Source: an uncultured Eudoraea sp.
GTDB taxonomy: Bacteria > Bacteroidota > Bacteroidia > Flavobacteriales > Flavobacteriaceae
Reading direction: 5' to 3'
Length of the DNA stretch: 64,000 bases
Assembly (NCBI RefSeq): GCF_947260015.1
Contig: NZ_CAMYOM010000008.1
Location: 1-64,000, forward strand
Of the stretch, positions 1 to 9,313 are shown piece by piece. How positions within the stretch are numbered: position 1 is the first letter of the stretch; each line of letters opens with the position of its first letter. The position numbers and the translations under genes are program-made. The notes under the pieces are model-generated. The model was not told the origin of the DNA. It ran no database searches and saw nothing but the letters and a program-made list of their open reading frames with translations.

Positions 1-82
1 ATTAAATGGCATCTGTCAAATCTATTGGGCAATTACTTGAGATAAACTGTGTTTATAAAGGTTTTATAAAAGGGAATTGAAT

Positions 83-96
83 ATGACTTTTATCAT
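83..96 (+). promoter_or_regulatory. Crp/Fnr-like operator dyad
   Basis: The 14-bp imperfect dyad ATGACTTTTATCAT (ATGAC-N4-ATCAT) lies 61 bp upstream of the GTPase start. Its centre is 33 bp upstream of the centre of a -7-like box. The same dyad with the same 33-bp spacing recurs at 9314-9327. Crp/Fnr-family activators bind dyads of this size about 41 bp upstream of transcription starts. The regulator identity is inferred. Confidence 0.5.
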
Positions 97-118
97 TTGC
101 TAAACATAATTCTTACCA

Positions 119-126
119 TACTTTAG
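119..126 (+). promoter_or_regulatory. Bacteroidota -7 box of the GTPase gene
   Basis: TACTTTAG matches 7 of 8 positions of the Bacteroidota -7 consensus TAnnTTTG. Transcription would start near position 130, leaving a leader of about 28 bases. No TTG -33 box is seen at the right spacing, which fits an activator-dependent promoter using the dyad at 83-96. Confidence 0.45.
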
Positions 127-157
127 AAAGATTAATAGAACATAAAAATAGAGCAAC

Positions 158-1522
158 ATGATAAAAAAAAGAATTTTGATCATGGGCGCTGCCGGCCGTG
201 ATTTCCACAACTTTAATACTGTTTACAGGAACAATGAGAATTTTGAAGTGGTAGCTTTTACCGCCGCTCAGATTCCGAATATTTTAAACCGTAAATATCC
301 AGCCTCACTGGCAGGGAAATTATATCCCGATGGCATTCCAATTTATGATGAAAAAGACCTTGTAAACTTAATTGTTGAACTTAAAGTTGATGATGTTATT
401 TTTTCATACTCGGATATCTCTTATGAACAGCTAATGCATAAAAGTGCATTGGTAAATACTGCAGGAGCAAATTTTGTCTTGTTAGGTAGAAAAGATACCT
501 CGGTTAAAAGCACTAAACCAATTATAAGTATTGGAGCTACCAGGACTGGTTGTGGTAAGAGTCAGACTGCCAGGCGCATAATTGAGATCCTTATTGACAA
601 TGGACTTAAGGTTGTGGCCATAAGACACCCAATGCCCTATGGAGATCTTGAGGCTCAGCGGGTACAGCGTTATGCCAATTTGAAGGACCTAGAGAAATAC
701 GACTGTACTATTGAAGAAATGGAAGAATACGAGCCGCACATTGTTAGAGGAAATGTCATTTATGCGGGGGTGGATTATGAAGATATTTTAAGGGCAGCTG
801 AGAATGATCCGGATGGTTGTGATATAATTGTATGGGATGGTGGTAACAATGATTTTCCATTCTATGAATCTGATTTGCATATTACCGTTACAGATCCTCA
901 TAGAGCAGGACATGGAATGAAATATTATCCCGGAGAAGTTACTTTAAAGATGTCTGATGTTGTTATCATAAATAAGATAGACAGCGCACACCCGAAAGAT
1001 ATCGATAAACTTCGAAGATTAATTACTCAAGTTGTTCCAAACGCAATTGTAATTGATGCTGCCTCACCAATAAGTGTTGCCGATCCTTCCGTAATACGAA
1101 ATAAAAGGGTGTTAGTGGTAGAGGATGGGCCAACATTGACTCATGGAGGTATGAAACTTGGAGCAGGTACTTTGGCTGCGGAAAAATTTGGAGCTTCTGA
1201 GATCGTAGACCCCAGACCATACCTTGTAGGACAATTGAAGGATACCTTTGAGACCTATCCGAAAATCGGAAAATTATTACCGGCTATGGGATATGGTGAT
1301 GACCAGCTCAGGGATTTGGAAGTGACAATAAATAGCTGTGATTGCGATGCAGTAGTTATTGGTACGCCCATAGATTTAAGCAGGATTATAAATATTAGAA
1401 AACCGAGCACGAGAGTTTTTTATGACCTGCAATCTATTGGGAAACCAAGCCTGGAAGAAGTGGTTGAGGAGTTTTTAATAAAGCACAATATAGAAACCGG
1501 GATAGAAGAAATGGTTGAATAG
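158..1522 (+). CDS. COG2403 GTPase, cyclic 2,3-diphosphoglycerate synthetase-like
   Basis: This 454-residue protein resembles the COG2403 family, whose characterised archaeal members make cyclic 2,3-diphosphoglycerate. An N-terminal Rossmann-like segment begins with GAAGRDFHNFN near residue 10. A P-loop GATRTGCGKS spans residues 126-135. A DGGNNDFPFY segment and an NKID motif (guanine-recognition-like) follow. The bacterial role is not established, and such genes often occur in stress or hypoxia clusters. The promoter carries a Crp/Fnr-like dyad and a shared terminator follows. It is the only plus-strand gene before 20.8 kb. Family assignment is good; the reaction is uncertain. Confidence 0.82.
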   Translation: MIKKRILIMGAAGRDFHNFNTVYRNNENFEVVAFTAAQIPNILNRKYPASLAGKLYPDGIPIYDEKDLVNLIVELKVDDVIFSYSDISYEQLMHKSALVNTAGANFVLLGRKDTSVKSTKPIISIGATRTGCGKSQTARRIIEILIDNGLKVVAIRHPMPYGDLEAQRVQRYANLKDLEKYDCTIEEMEEYEPHIVRGNVIYAGVDYEDILRAAENDPDGCDIIVWDGGNNDFPFYESDLHITVTDPHRAGHGMKYYPGEVTLKMSDVVIINKIDSAHPKDIDKLRRLITQVVPNAIVIDAASPISVADPSVIRNKRVLVVEDGPTLTHGGMKLGAGTLAAEKFGASEIVDPRPYLVGQLKDTFETYPKIGKLLPAMGYGDDQLRDLEVTINSCDCDAVVIGTPIDLSRIINIRKPSTRVFYDLQSIGKPSLEEVVEEFLIKHNIETGIEEMVE

Positions 1523-1555
1523 GTTTTAAAGATTTGTTATTTCTCTCAAAGAGTA

Positions 1556-1588
1556 GTAAAGAGTGCGAATGCACTCTTTACTTTTTTT
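1556..1588. terminator. Hairpin terminator between convergent genes
   Basis: A perfect 11-bp stem (GTAAAGAGTGC at 1556-1566, GCACTCTTTAC at 1571-1581) with loop GAAT is followed by seven T. It ends the plus-strand GTPase gene. The stop codon of the converging serine hydrolase gene (1578-1580) lies inside the right arm, so the element is shared by both genes. Confidence 0.85.
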
Positions 1589-3173
1589 GGGATTTGTCTG
1601 GTTGGAATGATAGATAAAGTTGTTGCAATTTTGCTGTTTTTTCCGGGGTTAAAGTAAAAAAGACATCAATAACTCCTTTCTCGGTATTTATTTTAAAACC
1701 ACCCCGTAGCTGATTATATGGCTCAATTTCTTCTGTGCTGAGAACAGCGCCCCCTTTGTCAAAAAATTCTTTTGCCTCTGCCATCCTGTGTTTACGCGAT
1801 TTGTCCATAAAAAAATTTTCGGCCAGCAGCTCCTTTTCCAATTCAGGACTCCAGGTTTGAATTAATTGTTCAACTTGCTGCTGTCGCTCTCTTAAAATAT
1901 CTGAAATGGGAAGTTTACGTGGCTGTAATTCCAAGGTTTCGAATAGTAATTTCTCTATCTTCCTCAGTGGCCATGGAGCAGTATAGGTAAGATTGCCAAA
2001 GGCCATTATCCCAATGCCGTAAACAGGATAAAATACATAATTACTCCCAAAACCGGGTAAAGCTCCGCCATGTCTTACTAGAGTTAGACCTTCGCAATTA
2101 GTGTGAATCCCCAATCCATATCCATATCCGGATACTGTTGCACATGGAGTATTGTTGAAGTCTGTGGCTTCTGTATTTAAATTTGGGAACCGAGGCGTAT
2201 GCATTTCTCTTAGTGTACTTCGTTTAACAGGTCCTTTATCTGTATCGCTTCTGGGCGGCCACGCAGAAAGGTGAAAGCTAACATATTTGCTAAAGTCTTC
2301 TATAGAAGTTATTAATCCTCCCATTGCACCGTAAGATCCATCATGAAGCATGGGTTCCAGTTTCCATTGATCATCTTCCCATCTATATCCAATAGCTAAT
2401 TGTTCCTTTGGAATTTTATCATATTCCCAGTAGGTATGCTTCATTTCAAGGGGTAGTAAAATATTCTCTGTGATATATTGCTGATAGGACATTCCGGAAA
2501 CACGGCTAATAATATTGCCCAACAAAGCATATCCTGTATTACTGTACTCAAATGTATAGGAGGGAGGGTTAGAAAATGCAATGCCTTCTTCAACAAGATT
2601 CAGGAGCATTTGATCAGACTCATCTAATTGACGGTCCCCCCAGGGATTATCTTCCGGGAAGCCAGCGGTCATTGTCATGAGGTTTTCAATATCAATGACA
2701 GGAGAATCAGATGTAAGGTATTCCAAACCTGACATTTCCGGAATATAATTAGCGACCGGATCACTAAGGGATAATTTCCCTTCATCCCTCAGGTTTAGTA
2801 TGGCCATAGCCGTAAAGCTTTTGCTCATAGATGCAATGCGGAATTGAGATTTGATGGTAGCGGGCAGTTCCTTGGAAATATCAAGCAGTCCGGTAGCCCC
2901 TGCAACAATAAGTTCATTATCTACTACTATGCCGTATGCAACCCCTGGTATATTGCGTTCTAAGGTATGTGCTTCAATTAGTTCCTGCATTTGCGTAGCA
3001 ATGCTCTTTATCTTTTCCACACGATTGTCATTGGAGAAAACAGGAGGGCTATAGGATGTGGAGACGGATTTGGAAGCTGAATCAATTTTTTGATCTGTTG
3101 TTTGAGGTGAGTTACATGAAATTAGCAGTGAAAGTAAAAAGAAGGGGATGAAATGCTGTTTAGAAATTGTCAT
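1578..3173 (-). CDS. Beta-lactamase-family serine hydrolase lipoprotein
   Basis: This is a class C beta-lactamase/DD-peptidase fold serine hydrolase. The SxxK nucleophile motif is SMSK in FRIASMSKSF, about residue 113. The YxN motif is YSN in EYSNTGY, and the third motif is HGG in VRHGGALPGF. The N-terminus carries a lipoprotein signal ending LLISC. I chose the internal ATG at 3173, because it directly precedes the signal peptide and sits 7 bases after the upstream stop. An ATG at 3203 would overlap the mscS-like gene. The substrate could be a peptide, ester or beta-lactam. It is cotranscribed with the channel gene upstream. Confidence 0.85.
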   Translation of the reverse strand: MTISKQHFIPFFLLSLLISCNSPQTTDQKIDSASKSVSTSYSPPVFSNDNRVEKIKSIATQMQELIEAHTLERNIPGVAYGIVVDNELIVAGATGLLDISKELPATIKSQFRIASMSKSFTAMAILNLRDEGKLSLSDPVANYIPEMSGLEYLTSDSPVIDIENLMTMTAGFPEDNPWGDRQLDESDQMLLNLVEEGIAFSNPPSYTFEYSNTGYALLGNIISRVSGMSYQQYITENILLPLEMKHTYWEYDKIPKEQLAIGYRWEDDQWKLEPMLHDGSYGAMGGLITSIEDFSKYVSFHLSAWPPRSDTDKGPVKRSTLREMHTPRFPNLNTEATDFNNTPCATVSGYGYGLGIHTNCEGLTLVRHGGALPGFGSNYVFYPVYGIGIMAFGNLTYTAPWPLRKIEKLLFETLELQPRKLPISDILRERQQQVEQLIQTWSPELEKELLAENFFMDKSRKHRMAEAKEFFDKGGAVLSTEEIEPYNQLRGGFKINTEKGVIDVFFTLTPEKTAKLQQLYLSFQPDKSQKK

Positions 3174-3180
3174 TGTCTGT

Positions 3181-4095
3181 TTAATTTTTACCTTTTTCGT
3201 CAATATTTACCATCGGAATTCTCACTATTTCGACGGTTGCGGAAGCCAACATAACTTTACCATTGGTTTTTTCAAACTCTTTACCAATCAAATCATTTAA
3301 AATATGTTTTGTAACCCTCCTTTTTTTATAATCTACAATGTACCTCAGATTAAACTCGATCCAATTATCGGTCATGGTTATGGCCAGAGTAGGTTCTACC
3401 TTAGCATCTTCGATATAATATCGCTCAACAACATCTTTCCATTTGGCTATAGATTTCGCTACATATTCAGACAAATTTTCAGTTGCTACTTTGATAACAA
3501 TATCTTTTGCCAAATCAATATCTGATCCATACCTAATAGGTAGATTAAATTCGTCCCAAATAAAAGGGAAATCCATAGAATAATTATAGATGGGGCCTTT
3601 AAAAACAAATGCATTGCTCAATTTAATTATTCTTCCGCTGTAATTGTCACTACTAACCCATTCCCCAATTTCCATCATTGTAGTATAAATACTGTCTATA
3701 TCAATAACATCACCTTTAATTCCATTTATCTCTATTCTATCACCAGGTTTGTAAACTTTTACAAAAAAAATGTACAAAGACCCCGCAATACTTAAGATTA
3801 GCTCCTGTAGGGTAATTGCAATCCCTGCCGATAAAAGTCCGATAGCTAAGGTAAAGTCCTTAATATTCCCTGTAAAATAGGAGAGCGTTAAAATAATCAG
3901 GATCAAATAACCAATCACTTCTATTCCTTTTTGAGACTTATATTTAACCTTAGTGTTTGGTAAATTCTTACGAATGAATCTTCTCAGGAATTGAATGAAC
4001 CCAATTACCAATAGTACCAGGACAATATATTTTAAAAATATTGCTGTAGAAGGATGAGCTTCCAACCATTGTTTAATGAGCTCCAAATATTTCAT
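3181..4095 (-). CDS. MscS-family mechanosensitive channel
   Basis: This 304-residue inner-membrane protein has three hydrophobic segments: residues about 18-38, about 60-78 and a glycine/alanine-rich pore helix about 83-115 (AIGLLSAGIAITLQ). An MscS beta-domain follows, with YKPGDRIEINGIKGDV. Proteins of this family open under membrane tension to release solutes. The cytoplasmic domain is somewhat short. The serine hydrolase follows 7 bases downstream, so the two probably form an operon. Confidence 0.85.
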   Translation of the reverse strand: MKYLELIKQWLEAHPSTAIFLKYIVLVLLVIGFIQFLRRFIRKNLPNTKVKYKSQKGIEVIGYLILIILTLSYFTGNIKDFTLAIGLLSAGIAITLQELILSIAGSLYIFFVKVYKPGDRIEINGIKGDVIDIDSIYTTMMEIGEWVSSDNYSGRIIKLSNAFVFKGPIYNYSMDFPFIWDEFNLPIRYGSDIDLAKDIVIKVATENLSEYVAKSIAKWKDVVERYYIEDAKVEPTLAITMTDNWIEFNLRYIVDYKKRRVTKHILNDLIGKEFEKTNGKVMLASATVEIVRIPMVNIDEKGKN

Positions 4096-4157
4096 AGTTT
4101 TAAAATTATTTCATTATAGCCATCATGATCTTGATAATTGGTAGCATTATTATATTC

Positions 4158-4457
4158 TTAAAAGTCATTCTCATAAAGGCGTAACCTATTATGTAGTGTG
4201 TTCAATTCATTTTGTAAACTATCTATTTTATTTAGCAAATTGAAAACCGCATCTATTCCTTCAGTATTTATATTTAATTCCTGGTGGATTCTAATCATTT
4301 TTTCCACATCACTAATTTTATCCTGATGAAGATAGGAAGTTTGTTCAAGAGTTGTGATGCTAATTAAGCCCTCTTCATGGAGTTCATCAAAAAATGAAAT
4401 TTCCACACTGTAATGTTCACATAACTGGACAATTGGTATAAAATCTTTTCGCTTCAT
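4158..4457 (-). CDS. cbpM: Chaperone modulator CbpM-like
   Basis: This 99-residue MerR-like helix-turn-helix protein has a C-terminal coiled coil (LQNELNTLHNRLRLYEN). It is located 2 bases downstream of the DnaJ-like gene. CbpM family members bind the J-domain of CbpA and dampen its co-chaperone and DNA-binding activity. Length and operon position match the family, and there is no catalytic motif. MerR-like transcription regulator is the only realistic alternative, but the pairing with cbpA argues strongly for CbpM. Confidence 0.8.
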   Translation of the reverse strand: MKRKDFIPIVQLCEHYSVEISFFDELHEEGLISITTLEQTSYLHQDKISDVEKMIRIHQELNINTEGIDAVFNLLNKIDSLQNELNTLHNRLRLYENDF

Positions 4458-4459
4458 AT

Positions 4460-5347
4460 CTATCTTAGTTTTGCCAATTCCTTAATTAATTCCTTTTCCT
4501 TATCTGAAAGATTTGTTGGTATTTTTATCTGATAAGTAATGTACAGATCACCAAAATGACCTTCTTTTTTATATACCGGAAAGCCTTTACCTTTTAATTT
4601 TACCTTAGTCAGGTTCTTTGTTTCCGGCTTCACATTTAGCTTTACTTTTCCATCAAAGGTGTCAATAACTACCTCCCCTCCCAATAAGGCTTTATACAAG
4701 TCCAGATCTATGGTAGCGTAGAGGTTGTCTTTATCACGTTTAAATTTCGAGTGATTTGAGATGGAGAATTTAATATGTAAATCTCCCCTTGGTCCGCCAT
4801 TAATCCCTTCGCCACCATGCCCCTTAATTTTGATTACCTGCCCGTTCTTAACCCCTGCCGGAATAGTTAACCTGATATTCTTACCATTTACTGTAAGTGT
4901 ACGTTTGTGGGTGCGATAGACATCTTTCAATTCAAGCTGTAGTTCCGCATTATAGTCCTGTCCTCTAAATTGTACATTTCTGCCTCGACTTTCTGCAGAT
5001 CTCCCTCCAAACATGGAACTAAAGAAATCTGAAAAGTCTTGCTCCGAATATTGGGCAGAGCCTCCTCGACGGCTGCTACTTTGATATTGCTGCTGCTGCT
5101 GTGCTTTTTCAAATTCTTCTGCATGTTTCCAATCCTTGCCGTATTTATCATATTTTTTTCGATTTTCCGGGTTACTTAGGACTTCGTTGGCTTCATTTAT
5201 TTCCTTGAATTTCTTTTCTGCTTCTTTATCGTCCGGATTTAGATCAGGATGGTATTTTCGGGCCATTTTCCGATAGGCTTTTTTAATATCCTTATCATTG
5301 GCCTTCTTATCAATTCCCAATACTTTATAATAATCTATATAGGTCAT
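4460..5347 (-). CDS. cbpA: DnaJ-class co-chaperone CbpA
   Basis: This 295-residue type II J-protein has an N-terminal J-domain (residues 5-70) containing the HPD motif in [11 protein letters not shown] Gln/Ser/Gly-rich linker ([15 protein letters not shown]) follows, then two DnaJ C-terminal beta domains from about residue 128. There are no zinc-finger cysteines, which separates it from DnaJ proper. It stimulates Hsp70 (DnaK) ATPase. It forms an operon with cbpM, spaced by 2 bases. Confidence 0.9.
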   Translation of the reverse strand: MTYIDYYKVLGIDKKANDKDIKKAYRKMARKYHPDLNPDDKEAEKKFKEINEANEVLSNPENRKKYDKYGKDWKHAEEFEKAQQQQQYQSSSRRGGSAQYSEQDFSDFFSSMFGGRSAESRGRNVQFRGQDYNAELQLELKDVYRTHKRTLTVNGKNIRLTIPAGVKNGQVIKIKGHGGEGINGGPRGDLHIKFSISNHSKFKRDKDNLYATIDLDLYKALLGGEVVIDTFDGKVKLNVKPETKNLTKVKLKGKGFPVYKKEGHFGDLYITYQIKIPTNLSDKEKELIKELAKLR

Positions 5348-5415
5348 ATTTTTTTCCGAAATTAAATTTTGTCAACGGGTTCGAAATTATTTAGCATTAA
5401 TAGCTTTTAACTGAT

Positions 5416-5973
5416 TTACTTCCATTTTAAGCGCCTAACTCCAACTATAATAATAATTACAATCAATATCAAGAAGAATAGCGTTGTCGACAGGCTCTTT
5501 ATAAGAGTAAAAATGTTTGTAACGTTTACCTGAGTCATTGATAAATCTGGAAAATCATTTAGCATGGTGATTATTCCAAAATTCTCCAGATAGTCCGCTA
5601 TTCCGGCAATAATGGGAACCAGGCATAAATAGAAAAAGGGTGTATTTAATTTATCCAATTTTTTCAGGAAATAGGCAATTAACAGGGAGTAGGTCATTCC
5701 AAAAAGGAAAGGATATATCATATCAACAGGGATCTGATTAAATAAATAAACTTCTCGGCCTTCTTCTCCTAGTTTGTTAAAAAGCTCACTTACATATTCA
5801 AAATCATATCCTTGTGGCATCATATCCAATAATTTCATACCACCAGCAAAGGCAACAGTTTTTGGAATGGTCACAAAAAGCATAAATGCATATACAAGAT
5901 TGGTAAGAAAGAACAGAAAGGCGACTTTTTTCCCTGTTATATTTTCTGATATGATTTTTCTTAGCTTATTCAC
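5416..5973 (-). CDS. Hypothetical membrane protein with four TM helices
   Basis: I do not recognise this 185-residue protein. Hydrophobic segments lie at about residues 17-37, 87-108, 113-134 and 157-178. A periplasmic-looking loop of about 45 residues separates the first two, and acidic patches (DYLEN) lie between helices. The C-terminus is basic (VRRLKWK). It follows the cbpA/cbpM pair in orientation but has its own 69-base gap. No functional call is made. Confidence 0.7.
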   Translation of the reverse strand: MNKLRKIISENITGKKVAFLFFLTNLVYAFMLFVTIPKTVAFAGGMKLLDMMPQGYDFEYVSELFNKLGEEGREVYLFNQIPVDMIYPFLFGMTYSLLIAYFLKKLDKLNTPFFYLCLVPIIAGIADYLENFGIITMLNDFPDLSMTQVNVTNIFTLIKSLSTTLFFLILIVIIIIVGVRRLKWK

Positions 5974-6147
5974 CGGACATTGAATTTGAACCTTCTATGC
6001 TTCTATAAATTGGTCTTTTTTTTGGTTTTTATATACTTAAAATATCCAGAAAACTCTAAGTATAGCAATAATAAATCCCTTGGTCATTTGGTTGGTTAAT
6101 GGCACTATTAAAGGTAGAAAAATAGTTTGGTTTATTCGTTCTAATTA

Positions 6148-6531
6148 TCAATACATAGTATTGTTATTTGCCGAAGTCTTGGGTATCTGTTGCATGGAAT
6201 CCCAATGTTCCACAATTTTACCATTTGCATCAAATCTAAAGAAGTCCATGGTAACATATTCCTCCTCATCAGGCCACATCTGATGTGTATGAAGGGCAAT
6301 CAAATCTCCTTCAGCTACAGATCTGACAAACTCAATTGATTTATCGGGGTATTCACCGGCCATGCGATTGAAATACTCAATAAAGGGTTGGGGCCCATCT
6401 CCAACCAAGGGGTTATGCTGTATGTATTCTGCGCCTACGTATAACTCTACAGCTTTTTTTGGATTGCCGTTATAGGCCATTTCGTAAAATGCGATGGCAT
6501 TTTTTCTATTTTGATTTAATTTTTCACTCAT
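6148..6531 (-). CDS. SnoaL-like NTF2-fold protein
   Basis: This 127-residue protein is of the SnoaL-like polyketide-cyclase/NTF2 fold group. Family-like segments are FYEMAYNGNPKKAVELYV at the N-terminus, YIQHNPLVGDG (the conserved QHNP turn) and a terminal RFDANGKIVEHWDSMQ. Such proteins act as small isomerases or hydrolases, or bind small ligands, and no substrate can be read from sequence. It has no signal peptide and is predicted cytoplasmic. It lies 36 bases downstream of the M81 gene and may be cotranscribed with it. Confidence 0.82.
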   Translation of the reverse strand: MSEKLNQNRKNAIAFYEMAYNGNPKKAVELYVGAEYIQHNPLVGDGPQPFIEYFNRMAGEYPDKSIEFVRSVAEGDLIALHTHQMWPDEEEYVTMDFFRFDANGKIVEHWDSMQQIPKTSANNNTMY

Positions 6532-6567
6532 CTTAGTTTGTTTTTTAAATTCCTTAAGAGCGATAAT

Positions 6568-8139
6568 TTATTTTGTTTCTTGAGATAGGGGAACAAATCT
6601 TGCCTTTAAATCAGGATCTTTCATATCCTTGTCTAAAGGGTACATAGGCCTAATAATGTGCTTATAGCCAAGTCGTTCTAAATCCTGGTCAACACCTCCG
6701 GGGGTAAGCGCCATGATCCAGCCGCCCCTCATATTATATAACTCCGGCACCAGATAGCCTATTTTAACGACAACAATATCAGATTCCCGTGGATTCAATT
6801 CCAATCGGGTAAAATCGGCTTCTTTATGATATGGTTTACGCTTCTTCGTTACAATGACGTCCACACTTCCTACCCTAACTACTACTTCGGTCTCTGCATG
6901 TAGGTCACCATGTTCAATGGCCATAATAATTCCCTCAAGCTCAACAGGTCCTGCGTATCTGTCATCTACCATCGCCCCGACAGGGGCTTTGATAGGATCG
7001 CCCACTTTTAATTCTCTGGCCTTTTCAATTAGTTCTGGTCCTGGAATTGAGGCATAAATAAGTGAGGGCCCATTATTTGATTTAAATTCTTTACGCGCCA
7101 GTATTTCTTTTAATGTCCAGCTAACATCTCCTGCGCCCCCAGCGGTAGGGTTATCTCCCATATCACTAATTATAAAAGGTTTCTTTTTGCTGGCAATGGC
7201 CATGTCAAGACTTTCTGATAAAGTGGCGGTAGGGGCCACAAATTCAAATTCTGACCTGACCAGCCAAAAATGCTGTGCTAACTTTTCCGCGGCATCACCC
7301 ACTTCTTTTTTATTATCTCCTGTAACCATTACCACGGCATGGTTGCGAACTTCGTCTGCCCATGCATATCCGATCCAGATGGCAGCATCAATAACTCCTT
7401 CACTTTTGGTAGCATCAGGGAGCATAGCGTACAAGCTTTTTGCCGGTTCTATCCTTGTACTGGTTTTTTCTCCGGGCAACAAGATGGGAACAGGTATCCA
7501 TGCTTTATATTTTGGTTTCCCTTTCCCTTTTTCTAATCTGTTTAAGAGATTATCAACTGCACGTTTTTTAGATTGAATGGCATCCTCGTGGGGTGCCATA
7601 CGGTAGCATGTTATAAGGTCGGAGTTTTGAGCCAGACGCCAGGAAACGTTACCATGTAAATCCATGGAGGTAGAAATTAAGGTTTCATATCCTACTACTT
7701 CACGAACGCGAAGGATAAAGTCGCCCTCCGGATCTTCTAGTCCTACAACACTCATAGCGCCGTGAATATCAAAAAATAAACCATCATAAGGGCCATTTTC
7801 CTTAAGCATGGCAAGAGTTTTTGACACAAGTGATTCATAGGCTTCCCTGGTGACAATCCCGCCCGGAAGGGCATGTGCCCTTAAGGTAGGAATCCATTCG
7901 GCCCGCTTTCGGTTAACTGAATCTTCAGAAAGAAACGGATAAAAGGAGAAAACGTCTTCTGCTACCCTGGCATGGAATGCTTCTTCATGGGTTAGAGCAG
8001 GAGAAAAGGTGCTTGACTCTATAGCTAATCCTGCAATTGCAATGCGAGGCAACTTTTTATTTACTTCCTCCTTCTCTTTGGTTTGTTTGCATGCAAAAAC
8101 AAATAATAGAGGTATTATAAAGAGAAAACTGTTTTTCAT
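6568..8139 (-). CDS. M81 family (MlrC-like) metallopeptidase lipoprotein
   Basis: This 523-residue protein of the M81/DUF1485 plus MlrC C-terminal family is named after a microcystin-degradation protein. It starts with a lipoprotein signal (LLFVFACKQ). Candidate metal-binding regions are FFDIHGAMSV, TSMDLHGNVS and ISDMGDNPTAGGAGD. Full length is retained. The substrate in a flavobacterium is unlikely to be microcystin specifically; a peptide or amide is more likely. Export to the envelope by a lipobox is somewhat unusual for the family. A SnoaL-like gene follows. Confidence 0.85.
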   Translation of the reverse strand: MKNSFLFIIPLLFVFACKQTKEKEEVNKKLPRIAIAGLAIESSTFSPALTHEEAFHARVAEDVFSFYPFLSEDSVNRKRAEWIPTLRAHALPGGIVTREAYESLVSKTLAMLKENGPYDGLFFDIHGAMSVVGLEDPEGDFILRVREVVGYETLISTSMDLHGNVSWRLAQNSDLITCYRMAPHEDAIQSKKRAVDNLLNRLEKGKGKPKYKAWIPVPILLPGEKTSTRIEPAKSLYAMLPDATKSEGVIDAAIWIGYAWADEVRNHAVVMVTGDNKKEVGDAAEKLAQHFWLVRSEFEFVAPTATLSESLDMAIASKKKPFIISDMGDNPTAGGAGDVSWTLKEILARKEFKSNNGPSLIYASIPGPELIEKARELKVGDPIKAPVGAMVDDRYAGPVELEGIIMAIEHGDLHAETEVVVRVGSVDVIVTKKRKPYHKEADFTRLELNPRESDIVVVKIGYLVPELYNMRGGWIMALTPGGVDQDLERLGYKHIIRPMYPLDKDMKDPDLKARFVPLSQETK

Positions 8140-8290
8140 ACAAAGCTATTTTGGTTAATAATCTAAATGTACAACAGGATTTTAAAAAAGAAGAAATTAT
8201 TAAAAATTCAATTGGATAAAAATTCGAGGAGATATTGGGATAATTCTACGGAATACTATAATCAAGTGATTAAACTACTGACTAATAGTT

Positions 8291-9007
8291 TTAATCTTTC
8301 ACGATTCCCAGCTCTGTATCTATTAATTTTATAATTGTATCTATTTCGCGCAAGGCCTTATTATAAACTGAGTCCTTTGCAGAAGTCAGATAAATACTTT
8401 CCACAAAAATATTTTGCATTTCCACCTCATAAAGTTTTTCAGGTTTTACGGCTTTAAAAGCATCAAAATTTACTACCCCTCTTAGCGTTGGAGATAATTC
8501 ATTAATAATAATCTCCCAGTGAATAGTTTCCAGCTTGTTGGCATAGATGTACGTAGTTTCCAATTGTTGAATTAAGCTGGTAATCTCATCGTTCTTAAGA
8601 AGCTTTATGTTTCCGCTATTAACCAGGGTCTCATAAATATTACCACTACTATTAAAATCGGAATACTGAGACAATCCCATGGCAATTAGGGCCAGGGAAT
8701 CTGATTTAGTAAAATCTTGTGCTCTGATTATTTTGTTAGCATGTTTGTAAGTAGCGGAGAAATAGTTATTAAATGCCTTAGCATCGGTAAGCTCCTTTCT
8801 GTCATCTTCAATCTGCCGTTTAATATTCCGATAAGACTTTTTTTCCTCTTCCTTTTCTATCCGCCGATTATTCCAATTATTGATTTGCAAAGCTATCAGA
8901 ATCCCAATGACCACTAGAATAATTTCACCAAAGGCATAGAACAGGTATTTTGTAAACTTGTTTTCTGTTAATAATTGTTTCCTTGTATTTCTGAAAAACT
9001 TTATCAT
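8291..9007 (-). CDS. DUF6090-type single-pass membrane protein
   Basis: This 238-residue protein has the typical start MIKFFRNTRKQLLTENKF. One transmembrane helix (AFGEIILVVIGILIALQ, about residues 25-45) is followed by a charged helical segment (NNRRIEKEEEKK) and a helix-rich domain. Families with this N-terminus are abundant and lineage-specific in Flavobacteriia, and their function is unknown. It stands alone between the M81 gene and a short membrane ORF. Confidence 0.75.
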   Translation of the reverse strand: MIKFFRNTRKQLLTENKFTKYLFYAFGEIILVVIGILIALQINNWNNRRIEKEEEKKSYRNIKRQIEDDRKELTDAKAFNNYFSATYKHANKIIRAQDFTKSDSLALIAMGLSQYSDFNSSGNIYETLVNSGNIKLLKNDEITSLIQQLETTYIYANKLETIHWEIIINELSPTLRGVVNFDAFKAVKPEKLYEVEMQNIFVESIYLTSAKDSVYNKALREIDTIIKLIDTELGIVKD

Positions 9008-9082
9008 CTATTTCATCTTTGACACTTCCCGGGAAAGTTAGTGACCGTATGGAATTTGAAAAAACGGAAAACTAAAATTAAC

Positions 9083-9259
9083 CTAAGCTTTTCTGGAAGA
9101 CAAAATTGCTGTTAGTACTAATCCAAATCCAATGCCGGCGATCAGGCAAGCCACGAACCAAATAGGAGAGGTTTGTAGAAAGAATAGGCCAACTCCCAAA
9201 CCAATAAGCGTAGTTCCACCAATAGCCCAAGAACTTTTATCTTTTTTATCGGAAGTCAT
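9083..9259 (-). CDS. Small two-helix membrane protein (58 residues)
   Basis: This short gene starts at the ATG at 9257-9259, and the TAG stop is at 9083-9085. It encodes a charged N-terminus (MTSDKKDKSSW), a glycine-rich helix (AIGGTTLIGLGVGLFFL), a short turn (QTSPIW), a second helix (FVACLIAGIGFGLVLTAIL) and a basic tail SSRKA. The hydrophobic pattern and a well-formed promoter make it a convincing gene. The promoter has a Crp/Fnr-like dyad and -7 box that match those of the GTPase gene in spacing. Function is unknown. Confidence 0.7.
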   Translation of the reverse strand: MTSDKKDKSSWAIGGTTLIGLGVGLFFLQTSPIWFVACLIAGIGFGLVLTAILSSRKA

Positions 9260-9283
9260 AATTTATTATTTGGTATTAAGCCT

Positions 9284-9291
9284 AAAAGGTA
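9284..9291 (-). promoter_or_regulatory. -7 box of the small membrane protein gene
   Basis: On the minus strand this reads TACCTTTT, 7 of 8 matches to TAnnTTTG. Its centre is 33 bp downstream of the centre of the dyad at 9314-9327, the same spacing as in the promoter at 83-126. Confidence 0.45.
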
Positions 9292-9313
9292 AGAGTTTGA
9301 CAAAGAAGGAAAT

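Noticed and set aside
7187-7576. Plus-strand ORF of 129 residues
   Set aside because: Antisense to the M81 gene, with Ser/Thr/Ala-rich composition typical of a shadow frame.
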